DNA of 64,000 bases from LMUY01 sp965199105 (lineage in GTDB: Bacteria; Pseudomonadota; Alphaproteobacteria; Acetobacterales; Acetobacteraceae). The stretch covers positions 1,984,001 through 2,048,000 of the forward strand of contig CBDAQO010000002.1 of NCBI GenBank assembly GCA_965199105.1. Reading direction: 5' to 3'. Each line of letters opens with the position of its first letter. Within the stretch, counting starts at the first letter, position 1. This document shows positions 18,138 to 25,960 of the stretch, piece after piece. Both the position numbers and the translations under genes were made by a program. Below the pieces are notes generated by a model. That model was not told where the DNA came from, did not search any database, and saw nothing but the letters and a program-made list of their open reading frames with translations.

Positions 18138-19601
18138 TTAGCCGACCACGGTCTTGGGGTCGCGCCAGGCGCGTTCGAACGGCAGCCGCCAGGCGTGCGG
18201 GGCGACGAGCTGGTGGATCGACTTCGGGCCCCAGGACATCTGCTGGTAAAGCCGCACGGGGGGCGGCGCTTCGAGCAGCGGCTTGGACACCTCCCACAGC
18301 CGCTCGATGCCCTCGGCGGTGGTGAACAGGGTGTGGTCGCCGCGCATCGCGTCCAGGATGAGGCGCTCGTAGGCTTCCAGCACGTCGCCGAGGCGGCCAG
18401 TGTCGCCCATGGCAAACTGCAGGCTGAGCTTGTCCAGCCGCATGCCGGGGCCGGGGCGCTTGCCGTAGAACGAGAGTGACATTTTGGACGCGTCGGCCAG
18501 GTCGAAGGTGAGGTGGTCCGGGCCCTGGCTGCCCACGCCGGAGCCGAGCGGGAACATGCTCTTCGGCGGCTCGCGGAACGCGATCGAGATGATGCGCTGC
18601 CCCTCCGCCAGCCGCTTGCCGGTGCGCAGGAAGAACGGCACGCCGGCCCAGCGCCAATTGTCGATCATGCATTTGAGCGCGATGAAGGTCTCGGTGTCCG
18701 ACTCGGGGTCGACGCCGGGTTCGGCGCGGTAGCCGACGTATTGGCCGCGCACCACCTCTTTGGGGTCGAGCGGCACCATGCTGCGGAACACCTTGTTCTT
18801 TTCCTCGCTGATCGGCGCCGGCTCCAGCGCGGTGGGCGGCTCCATCGCCATGAAGGCCAGGATTTGGAACAGGTGCGTCACCACCATGTCGCGGAAGGCG
18901 CCGGTTTGCTCGTAGAATTGGGTGCGGTTGCCCAGGCCCAGCGTTTCCGGCACGTCGATCTGCACGTGGTCGATGAAGTTGCGGTTCCAGATCGGCTCGA
19001 ACAGCCCGTTGGCGAAGCGGAAGGCGAGGATGTTCTGCGCCGGCTCCTTGCCGAGGTAGTGGTCGATGCGGAAGATCTGGCTTTCGTCGAACACGTCGTG
19101 CAGGTGGCGGTTGAGGGCGACGGCGCTCTCCAGGTCGCTGCCGAACGGCTTTTCCATGATGATGCGGGAGCGCTCCACCAGCGCGGCCTCCGCGAGCAGG
19201 CCCACCGCGGGCAGGGCGGCGCTGGGCGGCACGCTGAGGTAGTGGATGCGCTGGCTCTCGCCACCCAGCTCGGCCTCGGCGGCCGCCACCCGCTCCTGCA
19301 GCAGCCCGGCGCCGGCGCTGATCGGCACGTAATCCAGCGACTTGGCGAATTCGGACCAGTCGCAGTCGTTGATCTTGCGCGAGGAGAACTGGTCGAGCGC
19401 GTTGCGGGCCTGGTGGCGGAAGCCATCGGCGTCGCAGTCGTCGAGCGAGACGCCGATGATGCGGCAGCCGGGGATGAACCGCTTGTGCGCCAGGTGGAAC
19501 AGGCCGGGCAGCAGCTTGCGTTGCGACAGGTCCCCGGTGGCGCCGACGAGGACGACCACCTGCGGGTGCTTGGGGCCGACGCTGAGGGAGGCTTTTGCCA
19601 C
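18138..19601 (-). CDS. zwf: Glucose-6-phosphate dehydrogenase, diverged paralogue
   Basis: A 487-residue enzyme oxidising glucose-6-phosphate to 6-phosphogluconolactone. VVLVGATGDLSQRKLLPGLF is the coenzyme loop, RIDHYLGKEPAQNI the substrate signature, and DMVVTHLFQILAFMAMEPP carries the catalytic His. The usual QNH before that His is VTH here, unlike the copy at 59352-60890 (PNH). MIDNWRWAGVPFFLRTGKRL is intact. It is apart from the pentose-phosphate operon and shares a transcription unit with a hydroxyacid dehydrogenase, which suggests a distinct role or coenzyme preference. Activity is likely but not certain. Confidence 0.93.
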   Translation of the reverse strand: MAKASLSVGPKHPQVVVLVGATGDLSQRKLLPGLFHLAHKRFIPGCRIIGVSLDDCDADGFRHQARNALDQFSSRKINDCDWSEFAKSLDYVPISAGAGLLQERVAAAEAELGGESQRIHYLSVPPSAALPAVGLLAEAALVERSRIIMEKPFGSDLESAVALNRHLHDVFDESQIFRIDHYLGKEPAQNILAFRFANGLFEPIWNRNFIDHVQIDVPETLGLGNRTQFYEQTGAFRDMVVTHLFQILAFMAMEPPTALEPAPISEEKNKVFRSMVPLDPKEVVRGQYVGYRAEPGVDPESDTETFIALKCMIDNWRWAGVPFFLRTGKRLAEGQRIISIAFREPPKSMFPLGSGVGSQGPDHLTFDLADASKMSLSFYGKRPGPGMRLDKLSLQFAMGDTGRLGDVLEAYERLILDAMRGDHTLFTTAEGIERLWEVSKPLLEAPPPVRLYQQMSWGPKSIHQLVAPHAWRLPFERAWRDPKTVVG

Positions 19602-19727
19602 GGCTGCATCCTGTTCTACGAAGAGGTCGGCGAGAGCTTAGCCGCCGCGGGCTTGGCTTGCTATGTGGCCGCGGTGCGCTGCGCCGGGTTGCAACCCGCC
19701 AGTGCAGCCGACGTTCTGCAGCCTTCA

Positions 19728-20267
19728 ATGCCGAGGGTAGCAACGGTGCCAGCTCCACTCCGCCCGCCTCTCGTGCTCGTCCTGCTCGCCGTGCTCACCC
19801 TGCCTGCCTGCTCCTCCCTGCTCACTGGCGGCACCACCGAGGTGGCGGGCATCGCCGGGGCGGGCATCGCCAGTTCCATCACCAAGAGCGCTACGGCGGC
19901 CACCGCGATCGGCCTCGGGGTGGCGGCGGGAGTCAATGCCGGCCTGCAATATGAGGAGCGGGTGGTCCATAACGCCGAGCAGGATCAGATCGCGCAGGAA
20001 GCGGGCGCGTTGGCACCAGGCGCCGCCGGGCCGTGGCGCGTGGTGCATGACGTGCCGATCGAGGCGGACGAGCACGGCGAGGTGGCGGTGGTGCGGGCAC
20101 TTGGGGCGGCGCCGGTCGACTGCAAGGAGATCGTGTTCTCGGTCGAGACGGTGGCCAACCACGCCCCGCGCCGCGAGTTCTACACCGCCACGGTGTGCCA
20201 GGATGGCGGGCGCTGGAAATGGGCCTCGGCCGAACCCGCCACGGCGCGCTGGGGCTCGTTGCAGTGA
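19728..20267 (+). CDS. Lipoprotein, paralogue of the next gene
   Basis: A 179-residue lipoprotein: hydrophobic signal ending in the lipobox LPAC, then a small-residue helix region (GIAGAGIASSITKSATAATAIG) like a glycine-zipper, then a soluble domain. The second half (PWRVVHDVPIEADEHGEVAV, CKEIVFSVETV, FYTATVCQDGGRWKWASAEP, ending ARWGSLQ) is matched segment by segment by the next protein. Two Cys in this domain are conserved between the copies and may pair. Its TGA lies within the GTGA start of the next gene. Function unknown; an envelope location is inferred from the lipobox. Confidence 0.8.
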   Translation: MPRVATVPAPLRPPLVLVLLAVLTLPACSSLLTGGTTEVAGIAGAGIASSITKSATAATAIGLGVAAGVNAGLQYEERVVHNAEQDQIAQEAGALAPGAAGPWRVVHDVPIEADEHGEVAVVRALGAAPVDCKEIVFSVETVANHAPRREFYTATVCQDGGRWKWASAEPATARWGSLQ

Positions 20268-20752
20268 GGCGGCTGCCTGCGCAGTTGCTAGGGCTGGCGG
20301 CGGTGCTGGTGCTGGCCGGCTGCTCCAACACGGGGGAGATCGTGGGCGTCGTCACCGGGGCGGCTGCGGGCGGCGCCACCGCCAACCCGGCGATCGGCTT
20401 CGGGGTGGGAGTCGCCGCGGCCGCTGCGTCCGGTTACGCCGGCAACCTGATCGCGCGGAGTTGGCATGGCGAGGAGCAGGACGCCATCGCCACCGCGGCC
20501 GCCCTGTTGCCGGTGGGCGCAGCCGCCCCGTGGCGCATCCGCCATGTCGTGCCGATCGGGAACGAGCACGGCGACTTGCAGGTGGTGCGGGCGATCGAGA
20601 ACCCGCTGGCGCCGTGCAAGCAGGTGCTGTTCTCGGTGGTGGCGGGCAAGCGGCCGCCGGCGTGGTACTCGGTCGATATCTGCCAGGACACGCAGGGTTG
20701 GAAGTGGGCCTCGGCCGAGCCCGCGGTCGCGCGCTGGGGCTTTCTGCAATAG
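20264..20752 (+). CDS. Lipoprotein, paralogue of the previous gene
   Basis: A 162-residue lipoprotein beginning at a GTG that overlaps the previous stop (GTGA). The signal peptide ends in VLAGC. A glycine/alanine-rich segment (GVVTGAAAGGATANPAIGFG) precedes the domain shared with its neighbour: PWRIRHVVPIGNEHGDLQVV, CKQVLFSVVAG, YSVDICQDTQGWKWASAEP and ARWGFLQ. Conservation is highest in the last 25 residues. The arrangement points to tandem duplication, with both copies kept and co-translated. No function is known to me for this family. Confidence 0.8.
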   Translation: MRRLPAQLLGLAAVLVLAGCSNTGEIVGVVTGAAAGGATANPAIGFGVGVAAAAASGYAGNLIARSWHGEEQDAIATAAALLPVGAAAPWRIRHVVPIGNEHGDLQVVRAIENPLAPCKQVLFSVVAGKRPPAWYSVDICQDTQGWKWASAEPAVARWGFLQ

Positions 20753-20798
20753 GGCGCTATAGTCCAATGCCGCCACCTTCGCTCGAGAGGCCGCCCGC

Positions 20799-21428
20799 GT
20801 GTATCTCCGCCCCGTCTTCGTGCAACCCGACCCCGCCGAAGTGGCCGCGCTGATCCGCGGCAACTCCTTTGCCCAACTGGTGACGGGCGGTGAGCGCGGC
20901 CTGGAAGCGACGCACCTGCCGCTGACCTACCATGCCAGCGAGAGCGGCTTCACCATTTCGGGCCATTTCGCCGCCGGCAACCCGCAAGCGGCCGCCATCG
21001 GCGCGGCGGCGGAGGCACTGGCAATCTTCTCCGGCCCGCACGCCTACGTTTCGCCCGCCTGGTATGAAGCTAGCCCGGCCGTGCCTACGTGGGACTTCGC
21101 CGCCGTGCACGTCTACGGCCCGCTCGAGCCGGTTTGCGACCCTGCGGCCATCGCGGCAGACGTGCAGGCCATGGCCGAGGCCGACCCGGCCGGTTTTGAC
21201 GTGATGGCGTTGCCGGGCGACTACCGCGCGCGAATGTTCGCCGGCATCCGCGCGTTCCGGCTGCGACCCGTTCGGGTGGAGACGCAGTGGAAGCTGAGCC
21301 AGAACCGCAGCCCGGGCGATCGCCGCCGGGTGATGGCGGCCTTGCTGGACCAAGGTGATAGCGTGGCCGGGCAGGTGGCGGCGATGATCGCGCGGACGCT
21401 GCCGGCCGCGCTGGAGGACACGCTATGA
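20799..21428 (+). CDS. FMN-binding negative transcriptional regulator-like protein (PaiB family)
   Basis: A 209-residue split-barrel flavin-binding protein. MYLRPVFVQPDP at the N-terminus, FSGPHAYVSPAWYE, PTWDFAAVHVYG and KLSQNRSPGDRR are landmarks of the PaiB family, named for a Bacillus regulator of degradative enzymes and sporulation. Many members outside Bacillus are simply flavin or haem-binding oxidoreductase-like proteins, so regulation is not proven. The start is GTG at 20799. Its stop overlaps the ATG of the DUF3859 gene. Confidence 0.88.
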   Translation: MYLRPVFVQPDPAEVAALIRGNSFAQLVTGGERGLEATHLPLTYHASESGFTISGHFAAGNPQAAAIGAAAEALAIFSGPHAYVSPAWYEASPAVPTWDFAAVHVYGPLEPVCDPAAIAADVQAMAEADPAGFDVMALPGDYRARMFAGIRAFRLRPVRVETQWKLSQNRSPGDRRRVMAALLDQGDSVAGQVAAMIARTLPAALEDTL

Positions 21429-21973
21429 GAGTTGCCGCCCGGTATGCCGCCTTGCTCGCCACGCTCGTGCTGTTCGGCCGTAGCACTGCGTGGGCCGACC
21501 CGCTGCAGATCGAGATTGGCCGCGTCGGTGAGGTGACGGCGGAGGAGGTGGGGCCGCCGCAACCGCCGCTGCCCGGCAACATCGCGGGCATCGACGCGGT
21601 GCGGGACCCGAAGTTCACCCACCTGGGCACCGACATCCAGGGCACGTTCTGCAAGCAGTTTGGGCTGGAGTTCCAAGCGGCCAACCTTCCACCGGGCCAA
21701 TCGGCGGTGGTGCAGGTGACGCTGGATCACCCGCTCTGGCACCGGCCAGATGGGGTGAGCGGGACGCGGGAGGTAAACCTCAACACGGTCACGTCCGACC
21801 GGTGGTCGTATACCGGCTACACGCTGGAGGAGGATTGGTCGCTGGTGCCAGGTCCGTGGACGTTCACGATCAGCGAGGGACCGCGGGTGCTGGCGACGGT
21901 GACGTTCAACGTGTCGGTGGCGCAGTCTGGCCAGCACATCACCGAGGGCGCCTGTGACGCTCCCTCGGTCTGA
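21425..21973 (+). CDS. Secreted DUF3859-like protein
   Basis: A 182-residue protein with a cleavable signal peptide (hydrophobic core to about residue 20, likely cut after AWA in STAWADP). The mature part is predicted beta-rich: DIQGTFCKQFGLEFQA, VVQVTLDHPLWHRPDG and GPWTFTISEG with LATVTFNV. These recall the DUF3859 family, whose role is unknown. The ATG at 21425 overlaps the stop of the PaiB-like gene (ATGA), so the two are translated together. Periplasmic location is inferred. Confidence 0.7.
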   Translation: MRVAARYAALLATLVLFGRSTAWADPLQIEIGRVGEVTAEEVGPPQPPLPGNIAGIDAVRDPKFTHLGTDIQGTFCKQFGLEFQAANLPPGQSAVVQVTLDHPLWHRPDGVSGTREVNLNTVTSDRWSYTGYTLEEDWSLVPGPWTFTISEGPRVLATVTFNVSVAQSGQHITEGACDAPSV

Positions 21974-22012
21974 CCTTCGAAGGGTGGGCGCTGGCCCGGT
22001 CCGCAGCGCGGA

Positions 22013-22216
22013 CTAGAAGCCCTCACGCTCCAGCCGCTTGCGCTCCATCTTGCGAGCGCGGCGGACAGCCTCGGCTGCCTCACGGGCGCGGCGCTCAGAT
22101 GGCTTCTCGAAGTGGCGGCGGAGCTTCATCTCGCGAAAGATGCCCTCACGCTGCATCTTCTTCTTCAGCGCCTTGAGCGCTTGATCGACATTGTTGTCTC
22201 GTACCAGAACCTGCAC
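22013..22216 (-). CDS. rpsU: 30S ribosomal protein S21
   Basis: A 67-residue basic protein with the full S21 signature: QVLVRDNNVDQALKALKKK, then FREMKLRRHFEKPSERR and a C-terminal run of Arg/Lys-rich helix. It binds the 30S platform near the anti-Shine-Dalgarno region and helps initiation. The start is GTG at 22216, preceded by AGGAG about 10 nt upstream. It is a single gene, convergent with the DUF3859 gene and divergent from def. Confidence 0.97.
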   Translation of the reverse strand: MQVLVRDNNVDQALKALKKKMQREGIFREMKLRRHFEKPSERRAREAAEAVRRARKMERKRLEREGF

Positions 22217-22347
22217 TCGCTGCCTTCTCCTACCTGTCCATATGTGGCGGAATAGCCCACCCTAGCTCAGCCCGCGCGGAGGCCGGCCTATAGCATGGGA
22301 CAGGGCCACTCGCCAAAGCCTTTCCTCACACCACTCTGAGAGGTGCA

Positions 22348-22875
22348 ATGGCCATTCTCAAGATCGCCCGCATGGGCCACCCCGTTTTGCTGCAACGTGC
22401 CGAGCCGGTCGCCGACCCAGGGGCGCCGGAGGTTCGCCGCCTGGTCGCCGACATGCTGGAGACGATGGAGGACGCTGGCGGTGCCGGGCTGGCCGCACCG
22501 CAGGTGCACGTGCCGTGGCGCCTGTTCGTGTTCCACGTTCCGCCCAGCCGCGCCGGCGAGGACCCGGACGACCGCCCGGTGGGACACACCGTGGTGATCA
22601 ACCCCGTGATCGAGCTGGTTGGCGAACAGCGCGCGCTGCGTTGGGAGGGCTGCCTGTCCATCCCAGGGCTGCGCGCTGCCGTGCCGCGATGGTCGCGCAT
22701 CCGCTACAGTGGCGTAGATTGCGACGGCCAGCCGGTGGGCGGCGAGGTTGCCGGGTTCCATGCCGGGGTGGTGCAGCATGAATACGACCACCTGGACGGC
22801 GTGCTCTACCCGATGCGCATGACCGATTTCAGCCTGTTTGGCTTCACCGAGGAACTCGCGCGGGCCGGCGCATGA
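22348..22875 (+). CDS. def: Peptide deformylase
   Basis: A 175-residue metalloenzyme removing the formyl group from the N-terminal Met of new proteins. All three active-site motifs are present: GAGLAAPQV (motif 1, G-x-G-L-A-A-x-Q), EGCLSIPG (motif 2 with the metal-binding Cys) and QHEYDHLDG (motif 3, HExDH with both metal His and the catalytic Glu). It overlaps the COQ9-like gene by ATGA. No fmt neighbour is present, so this may be one of several def copies in the genome. Confidence 0.95.
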   Translation: MAILKIARMGHPVLLQRAEPVADPGAPEVRRLVADMLETMEDAGGAGLAAPQVHVPWRLFVFHVPPSRAGEDPDDRPVGHTVVINPVIELVGEQRALRWEGCLSIPGLRAAVPRWSRIRYSGVDCDGQPVGGEVAGFHAGVVQHEYDHLDGVLYPMRMTDFSLFGFTEELARAGA

Positions 22876-23429
22876 CCCCGCCCGAGCGCACCCCCGAGCG
22901 CGACGCCGCCTTGGACGCGCTGGTGGACCTGGTGCCGTTCCCCGGCTGGACCATCCGCGCGCTGCAACTGGCGGCCGGCCCGGATGCCGACCTGCTGTTC
23001 CCCGCCGGCGCCACCGACATGGTGGAGGCCTGGGTGGACCTGGCCGACCGCCGCATGCCGCCTGCCTCGCCCGAGTTGAGCCTGGGCAAGCGGGTGCGTA
23101 GCGTGATCGCGCGGCGCCTGCAGGACAGCACGCCGCATCGCGAGCCGGTCCGCCGTGGGCTGGCGTTGCTGGCCTGCAACAGCGTCGCCGCAAGCCGAGT
23201 GACCGCGCGCACGGTGGACGCCATCTGGCATGCCGCCGGCGACCGCAGCGCCGATTTCAGTTGGTACACCAAGCGGGTCATCCTGGCCGGCGTGTATGGC
23301 AGCACCTTGCTGTTCTGGCTGCGCGACGACAGCGCCGGGTCGGCGGACACGCTGACCTTCCTGGACCGGCGGCTGGCCAGTGTCGGCCGCTTGGGCAAGC
23401 TGGCGCGGCGGGTTCGCGGCGCTACCTAG
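22872..23429 (+). CDS. COQ9 family protein (ubiquinone biosynthesis accessory)
   Basis: A 185-residue helical protein. The C-terminal stretch DRSADFSWYTKRVILAGVY followed by TLLFWLRDDSAG and TLTFLDRRLASVGRLG matches the COQ9 domain, a TetR-like fold that binds lipids and assists hydroxylation of the ubiquinone precursor in mitochondria and alphaproteobacteria. The N-terminal helices (DALVDLVPFPGWTIRALQLA) agree. The ATG at 22872 overlaps the def stop, indicating co-translation. It is a good marker of alphaproteobacterial origin. Confidence 0.9.
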   Translation: MTPPERTPERDAALDALVDLVPFPGWTIRALQLAAGPDADLLFPAGATDMVEAWVDLADRRMPPASPELSLGKRVRSVIARRLQDSTPHREPVRRGLALLACNSVAASRVTARTVDAIWHAAGDRSADFSWYTKRVILAGVYGSTLLFWLRDDSAGSADTLTFLDRRLASVGRLGKLARRVRGAT

Positions 23430-23513
23430 CCACCGCATCGTCATCCTATCGCCACGGGCGCGTCGCAGCGGCGTCGGCTAACACTGCTGCGGTCGTTAAC
23501 TTGGGACTGACGG

Positions 23514-24185
23514 ATGGCAGCGCGCCGGGTCTTGGCGGTGGCAGCTTCGCTCGGCGTGGTGCTGGGAGGCGGAGCTGCGTTTGAGGCCGACGGACTGGAC
23601 CTCGACCTGGGCACGGTCGGCATCGGCGGCGGCACCGGGATGGCCCCATCCACCGCCGCCACGCCCACTGCCACACCATCGCCCCTGGCGCCGCCTGCCA
23701 TCGCGCCCATAGTCACGCCGCTCGCCGCCATTCAGCCCACGTCGCAGATCAGTGGCCGCTTCATCGCCACCAGCCTGCCCGCCACCAGCAGCTATGACGA
23801 GATCATCCGCCTCTCGCCCAGCGTGGTGGCCATTTCACCCAACGGTCCCGGGCTTGGGGAGGCGGCCGATGTCGGCATCCGCGGGTTCGCCGACGGGCAG
23901 TACAACGTTACCTTCGATGGCATCCCGTTCGCCGACTCGGACGATTTTAGCCACCACACCACCGCCTACTTCATGGCCCATGCGCTCGGCGGCGTGGCGG
24001 TGGACCGCGGGCCCGGCACCGCCGCCACCATCGGCGATGCGACCTTCGGCGGCACCGTGTCGCTGCAGTCGCGCAACCCGGCGCAAGCGGGTGGCGGGTC
24101 GGTCTACAGCTCGGTCGGCAGCTTCGGCACCCGCCTGTTCGGGGCGGAGCTGGACAGCGGCGCCATCGCCTCAAGGGCGACGTGA
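23514..24185 (+). pseudogene. TonB-dependent receptor N-terminal fragment (truncated)
   Basis: A frame of 223 residues with a signal-peptide-like start and a Pro/Thr-rich linker, then the plug domain of a TonB-dependent receptor: PATSSYDEIIRLSPSVVAIS, DVGIRGFADGQYNVTFDG, VDRGPGTAATIGDATFGGTV and the first barrel strand SSVGSFGTRLFGAELDSG. A complete receptor needs about 500 more residues of barrel; here the frame ends abruptly in sequence belonging to another gene (a TonB C-terminus). It is therefore a truncated remnant and should not make a working receptor. Confidence 0.8.
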
Positions 24186-24379
24186 AGGTCGCGTTCGACT
24201 ACCGGGACGGCGTGGCGTCCGACGTCGCGGTCGTCATCCCGTGCGGCCTATCGCTCCTCGACCAGGCCGCGCTCGAAACCGTCCGCGCCGCCCATTTTGC
24301 CGCCCCGCCTGCCAGCCTGGCGCATCGCAGCCTCCACCTCTCGATCGAGGTGCAATACGATCCGGTCCGCTTCGATTAA
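24164..24379 (+). pseudogene. TonB C-terminal domain fragment
   Basis: Reading RHRLKGDVKVAFDYRDG then VASDVAVVIPCGLSLLDQAA and later LHLSIEVQYDPVRFD before a stop, this is the C-terminal receptor-contacting domain of an energy transducer TonB-like protein. The N-terminal helix, proline spacer and transmembrane anchor are missing. It is fused out of frame to the receptor fragment at about 24160-24180; a GTG at 24182 gives a 65-residue frame but probably no function. Confidence 0.72.
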
Positions 24380-24389
24380 AGAGGTCCCG

Positions 24390-24761
24390 CTAGCGGCCCA
24401 GGTTCGGCACCACGCCCGAGTCGTTCGCCGGGGCGAAGCTGCGGTCGTGCTGGTCGGCCTGCGAACCGCCCTCGCTCAGCGTGCCGGACGGCGTGTCGCT
24501 GAACGGGGTGCCGTTGATCGGCCCGGCATCCGCCGAGTGCGTGCCGGGCAGGGCGGCGCGATCCACCGCGGGCAGGTTCTGCGGGCCGAGGTTCGACAGC
24601 GGCGCATCCTCCAGCGGGCGGCCATCCGGCGTGGCCTTGGTCAACGACGGGTCGGCTGCAAGCAGCAGCGGCTGCCTGGTCGCGGGCCCGGCGGCTGGCG
24701 TGAGCAGCGCCAGCGGGGAGGCGACGAGGGCAATGGCGAAGGCGATGTGGCTCGGGTGCAT
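24390..24761 (-). CDS. Hypothetical secreted protein
   Basis: A 123-residue protein starting at ATG 24761 with a strong Shine-Dalgarno (AGGAG, 6 nt upstream). It has a signal peptide (IAFAIALVASPLALLTPAAG) and a mature part that is polar, rich in Pro, Ser, Asp and Gly, without predicted fold: short repeats such as PLSNLGPQNLPAVDR and NGTPFSDTPSGTLSEGG. It is probably a secreted, largely disordered protein. No family is recognised. It is transcribed away from the transglutaminase genes, with the 17-bp repeats in the shared upstream region. Confidence 0.68.
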   Translation of the reverse strand: MHPSHIAFAIALVASPLALLTPAAGPATRQPLLLAADPSLTKATPDGRPLEDAPLSNLGPQNLPAVDRAALPGTHSADAGPINGTPFSDTPSGTLSEGGSQADQHDRSFAPANDSGVVPNLGR

Positions 24762-24910
24762 AGTGGTCTCCTGTCCCGCAACCCAACGTGGCGCGGCAGG
24801 CGGGTTGCGGCGGGATCGTTCCCATATCGGTGAGGGCGGCGCACACTCGGCAGCGCGATTCGTGCGTTGCAGGCGAAATAACGCGGGGTTGACGCGCGGC
24901 TAGCATGGCG

Positions 24911-24961
24911 CGGAACGTGCATCTTCACGGAACGTGTAGCTTGGCGGAACGTGCATAGTGG
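24911..24961. repeat. Three tandem 17-bp direct repeats
   Basis: CGGAACGTG begins at 24911, 24928 and 24945, exactly 17 bp apart; copies one and three continue with CAT and copy two with TAG. They sit between the divergent secreted-protein gene (24761) and the transglutaminase gene (25015). Evenly spaced repeats of this kind could be binding sites for a cooperative regulator or a small unstable tandem repeat. Confidence 0.7.
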
Positions 24962-25014
24962 CCCGGCGTATGACGTGCCTGAGCGGCCACCGCGCCGTCA
25001 CCCACCACTCGAGT

Positions 25015-25941
25015 ATGAGGACGAAGCGCTCCACATTGTCCCTGCTGACGGTCCATCACCAAACCACCTACCGCTACCGCCACGCGGTCGCATTCGGCGA
25101 GCACCGCATGCTGTTCCGGCCGCGAGACGCGCACGACCAGCGCCTGGTGTCGCATGCGTTGGACATCCATCCCGCTCCCACTGTGCTGCGGTGGACGCAG
25201 GACGTGTTCGGCAATTCCGTCACCCTGGCGCGGTTCGGCGAGCGCGCCGCCCGGCTGCAGTTCACCAGCGTGCTCCAGGTCGACCACCAGGAGGTCACGC
25301 CCAGCGCCGAACTGCTGCATGACCACGCCCGCCACTTCCCGTTCAGCTATGACGCCGACGAGATGCCTGACCTGCTGCGCTCCATCGAGCGGCAGATGCC
25401 CGACCCGGGCCACGTGGTTGACCGCTGGAGTCACAGCTTCCTCAACGAGCGCGGCCCGACCGCGACGCTCGACCTGCTGACGGCGATGACGCGCGAAATC
25501 CGCCGCCGCTTCACCTACCGCGCCCGCCACGAGCCCGGCATCCAGGACCCGCGCACCACCCTGCGGCTCGAGGTCGGCACCTGCCGTGACTTCGCCCTGC
25601 TGATGATGGAGGCGGTGCGCGCGCTCGGCCTGGCCGCGCGCTTCGTCACCGGCTACCTCCACGTGCCTGACCGTAAGCCCTCCGGTGAGGCGGCGCGCCA
25701 CGGCGGCGGCAACACCCATGCCTGGCTGCAGGTCTACCTGCCGGGCTCCGGATGGGTGGATTTCGACCCCACCAACGGCATCGTCGGCAGCCGCGGGCTG
25801 ATCCGCGTGGCGGTGGTGCGGGACCCGGCGATGGCGGTGCCGCTGTCGGGCAGTTGGACCGGGGCGTCCGGCGATTGCCTCGGGATGGACGTAAGCGTGC
25901 AAGTGAGCGAGGTGGCCGGGGCCGCCCAATTTGTCAGTTAG
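25015..25941 (+). CDS. Transglutaminase-like family protein
   Basis: A 308-residue protein with an N-terminal beta domain (VHHQTTYRYRHAVAFGEHRM, the bacterial transglutaminase-like N-terminal region) and a papain-like transglutaminase core. The catalytic Cys is in VGTCRDFALLMMEAVRALGL, the His in GGNTHAWLQVYLPG and the Asp in WVDFDPTNG, so the triad is complete. Such proteins act as peptidases or amide-forming enzymes, often near alpha-E and ATP-grasp proteins, which are absent here. The ATG at 25015 begins at the usual N-terminus. A second family member follows 19 bp later. Confidence 0.9.
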   Translation: MRTKRSTLSLLTVHHQTTYRYRHAVAFGEHRMLFRPRDAHDQRLVSHALDIHPAPTVLRWTQDVFGNSVTLARFGERAARLQFTSVLQVDHQEVTPSAELLHDHARHFPFSYDADEMPDLLRSIERQMPDPGHVVDRWSHSFLNERGPTATLDLLTAMTREIRRRFTYRARHEPGIQDPRTTLRLEVGTCRDFALLMMEAVRALGLAARFVTGYLHVPDRKPSGEAARHGGGNTHAWLQVYLPGSGWVDFDPTNGIVGSRGLIRVAVVRDPAMAVPLSGSWTGASGDCLGMDVSVQVSEVAGAAQFVS

Positions 25942-25960
25942 CGTGAGGGAGGAAGTCGCC

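Noticed and set aside
17620..19758. Minus-strand frame of 712 residues overlapping zwf and the dehydrogenase
   Set aside because: Composition is Arg/Pro-rich and it conflicts with two genes carrying complete enzyme motifs on the same strand in another frame.
21999..22013. GTCCGC/GCGGAC hairpin at the end of rpsU
   Set aside because: The stem is only 6 bp with no T-run and overlaps the rpsU stop, so it is not strong enough to call a terminator.
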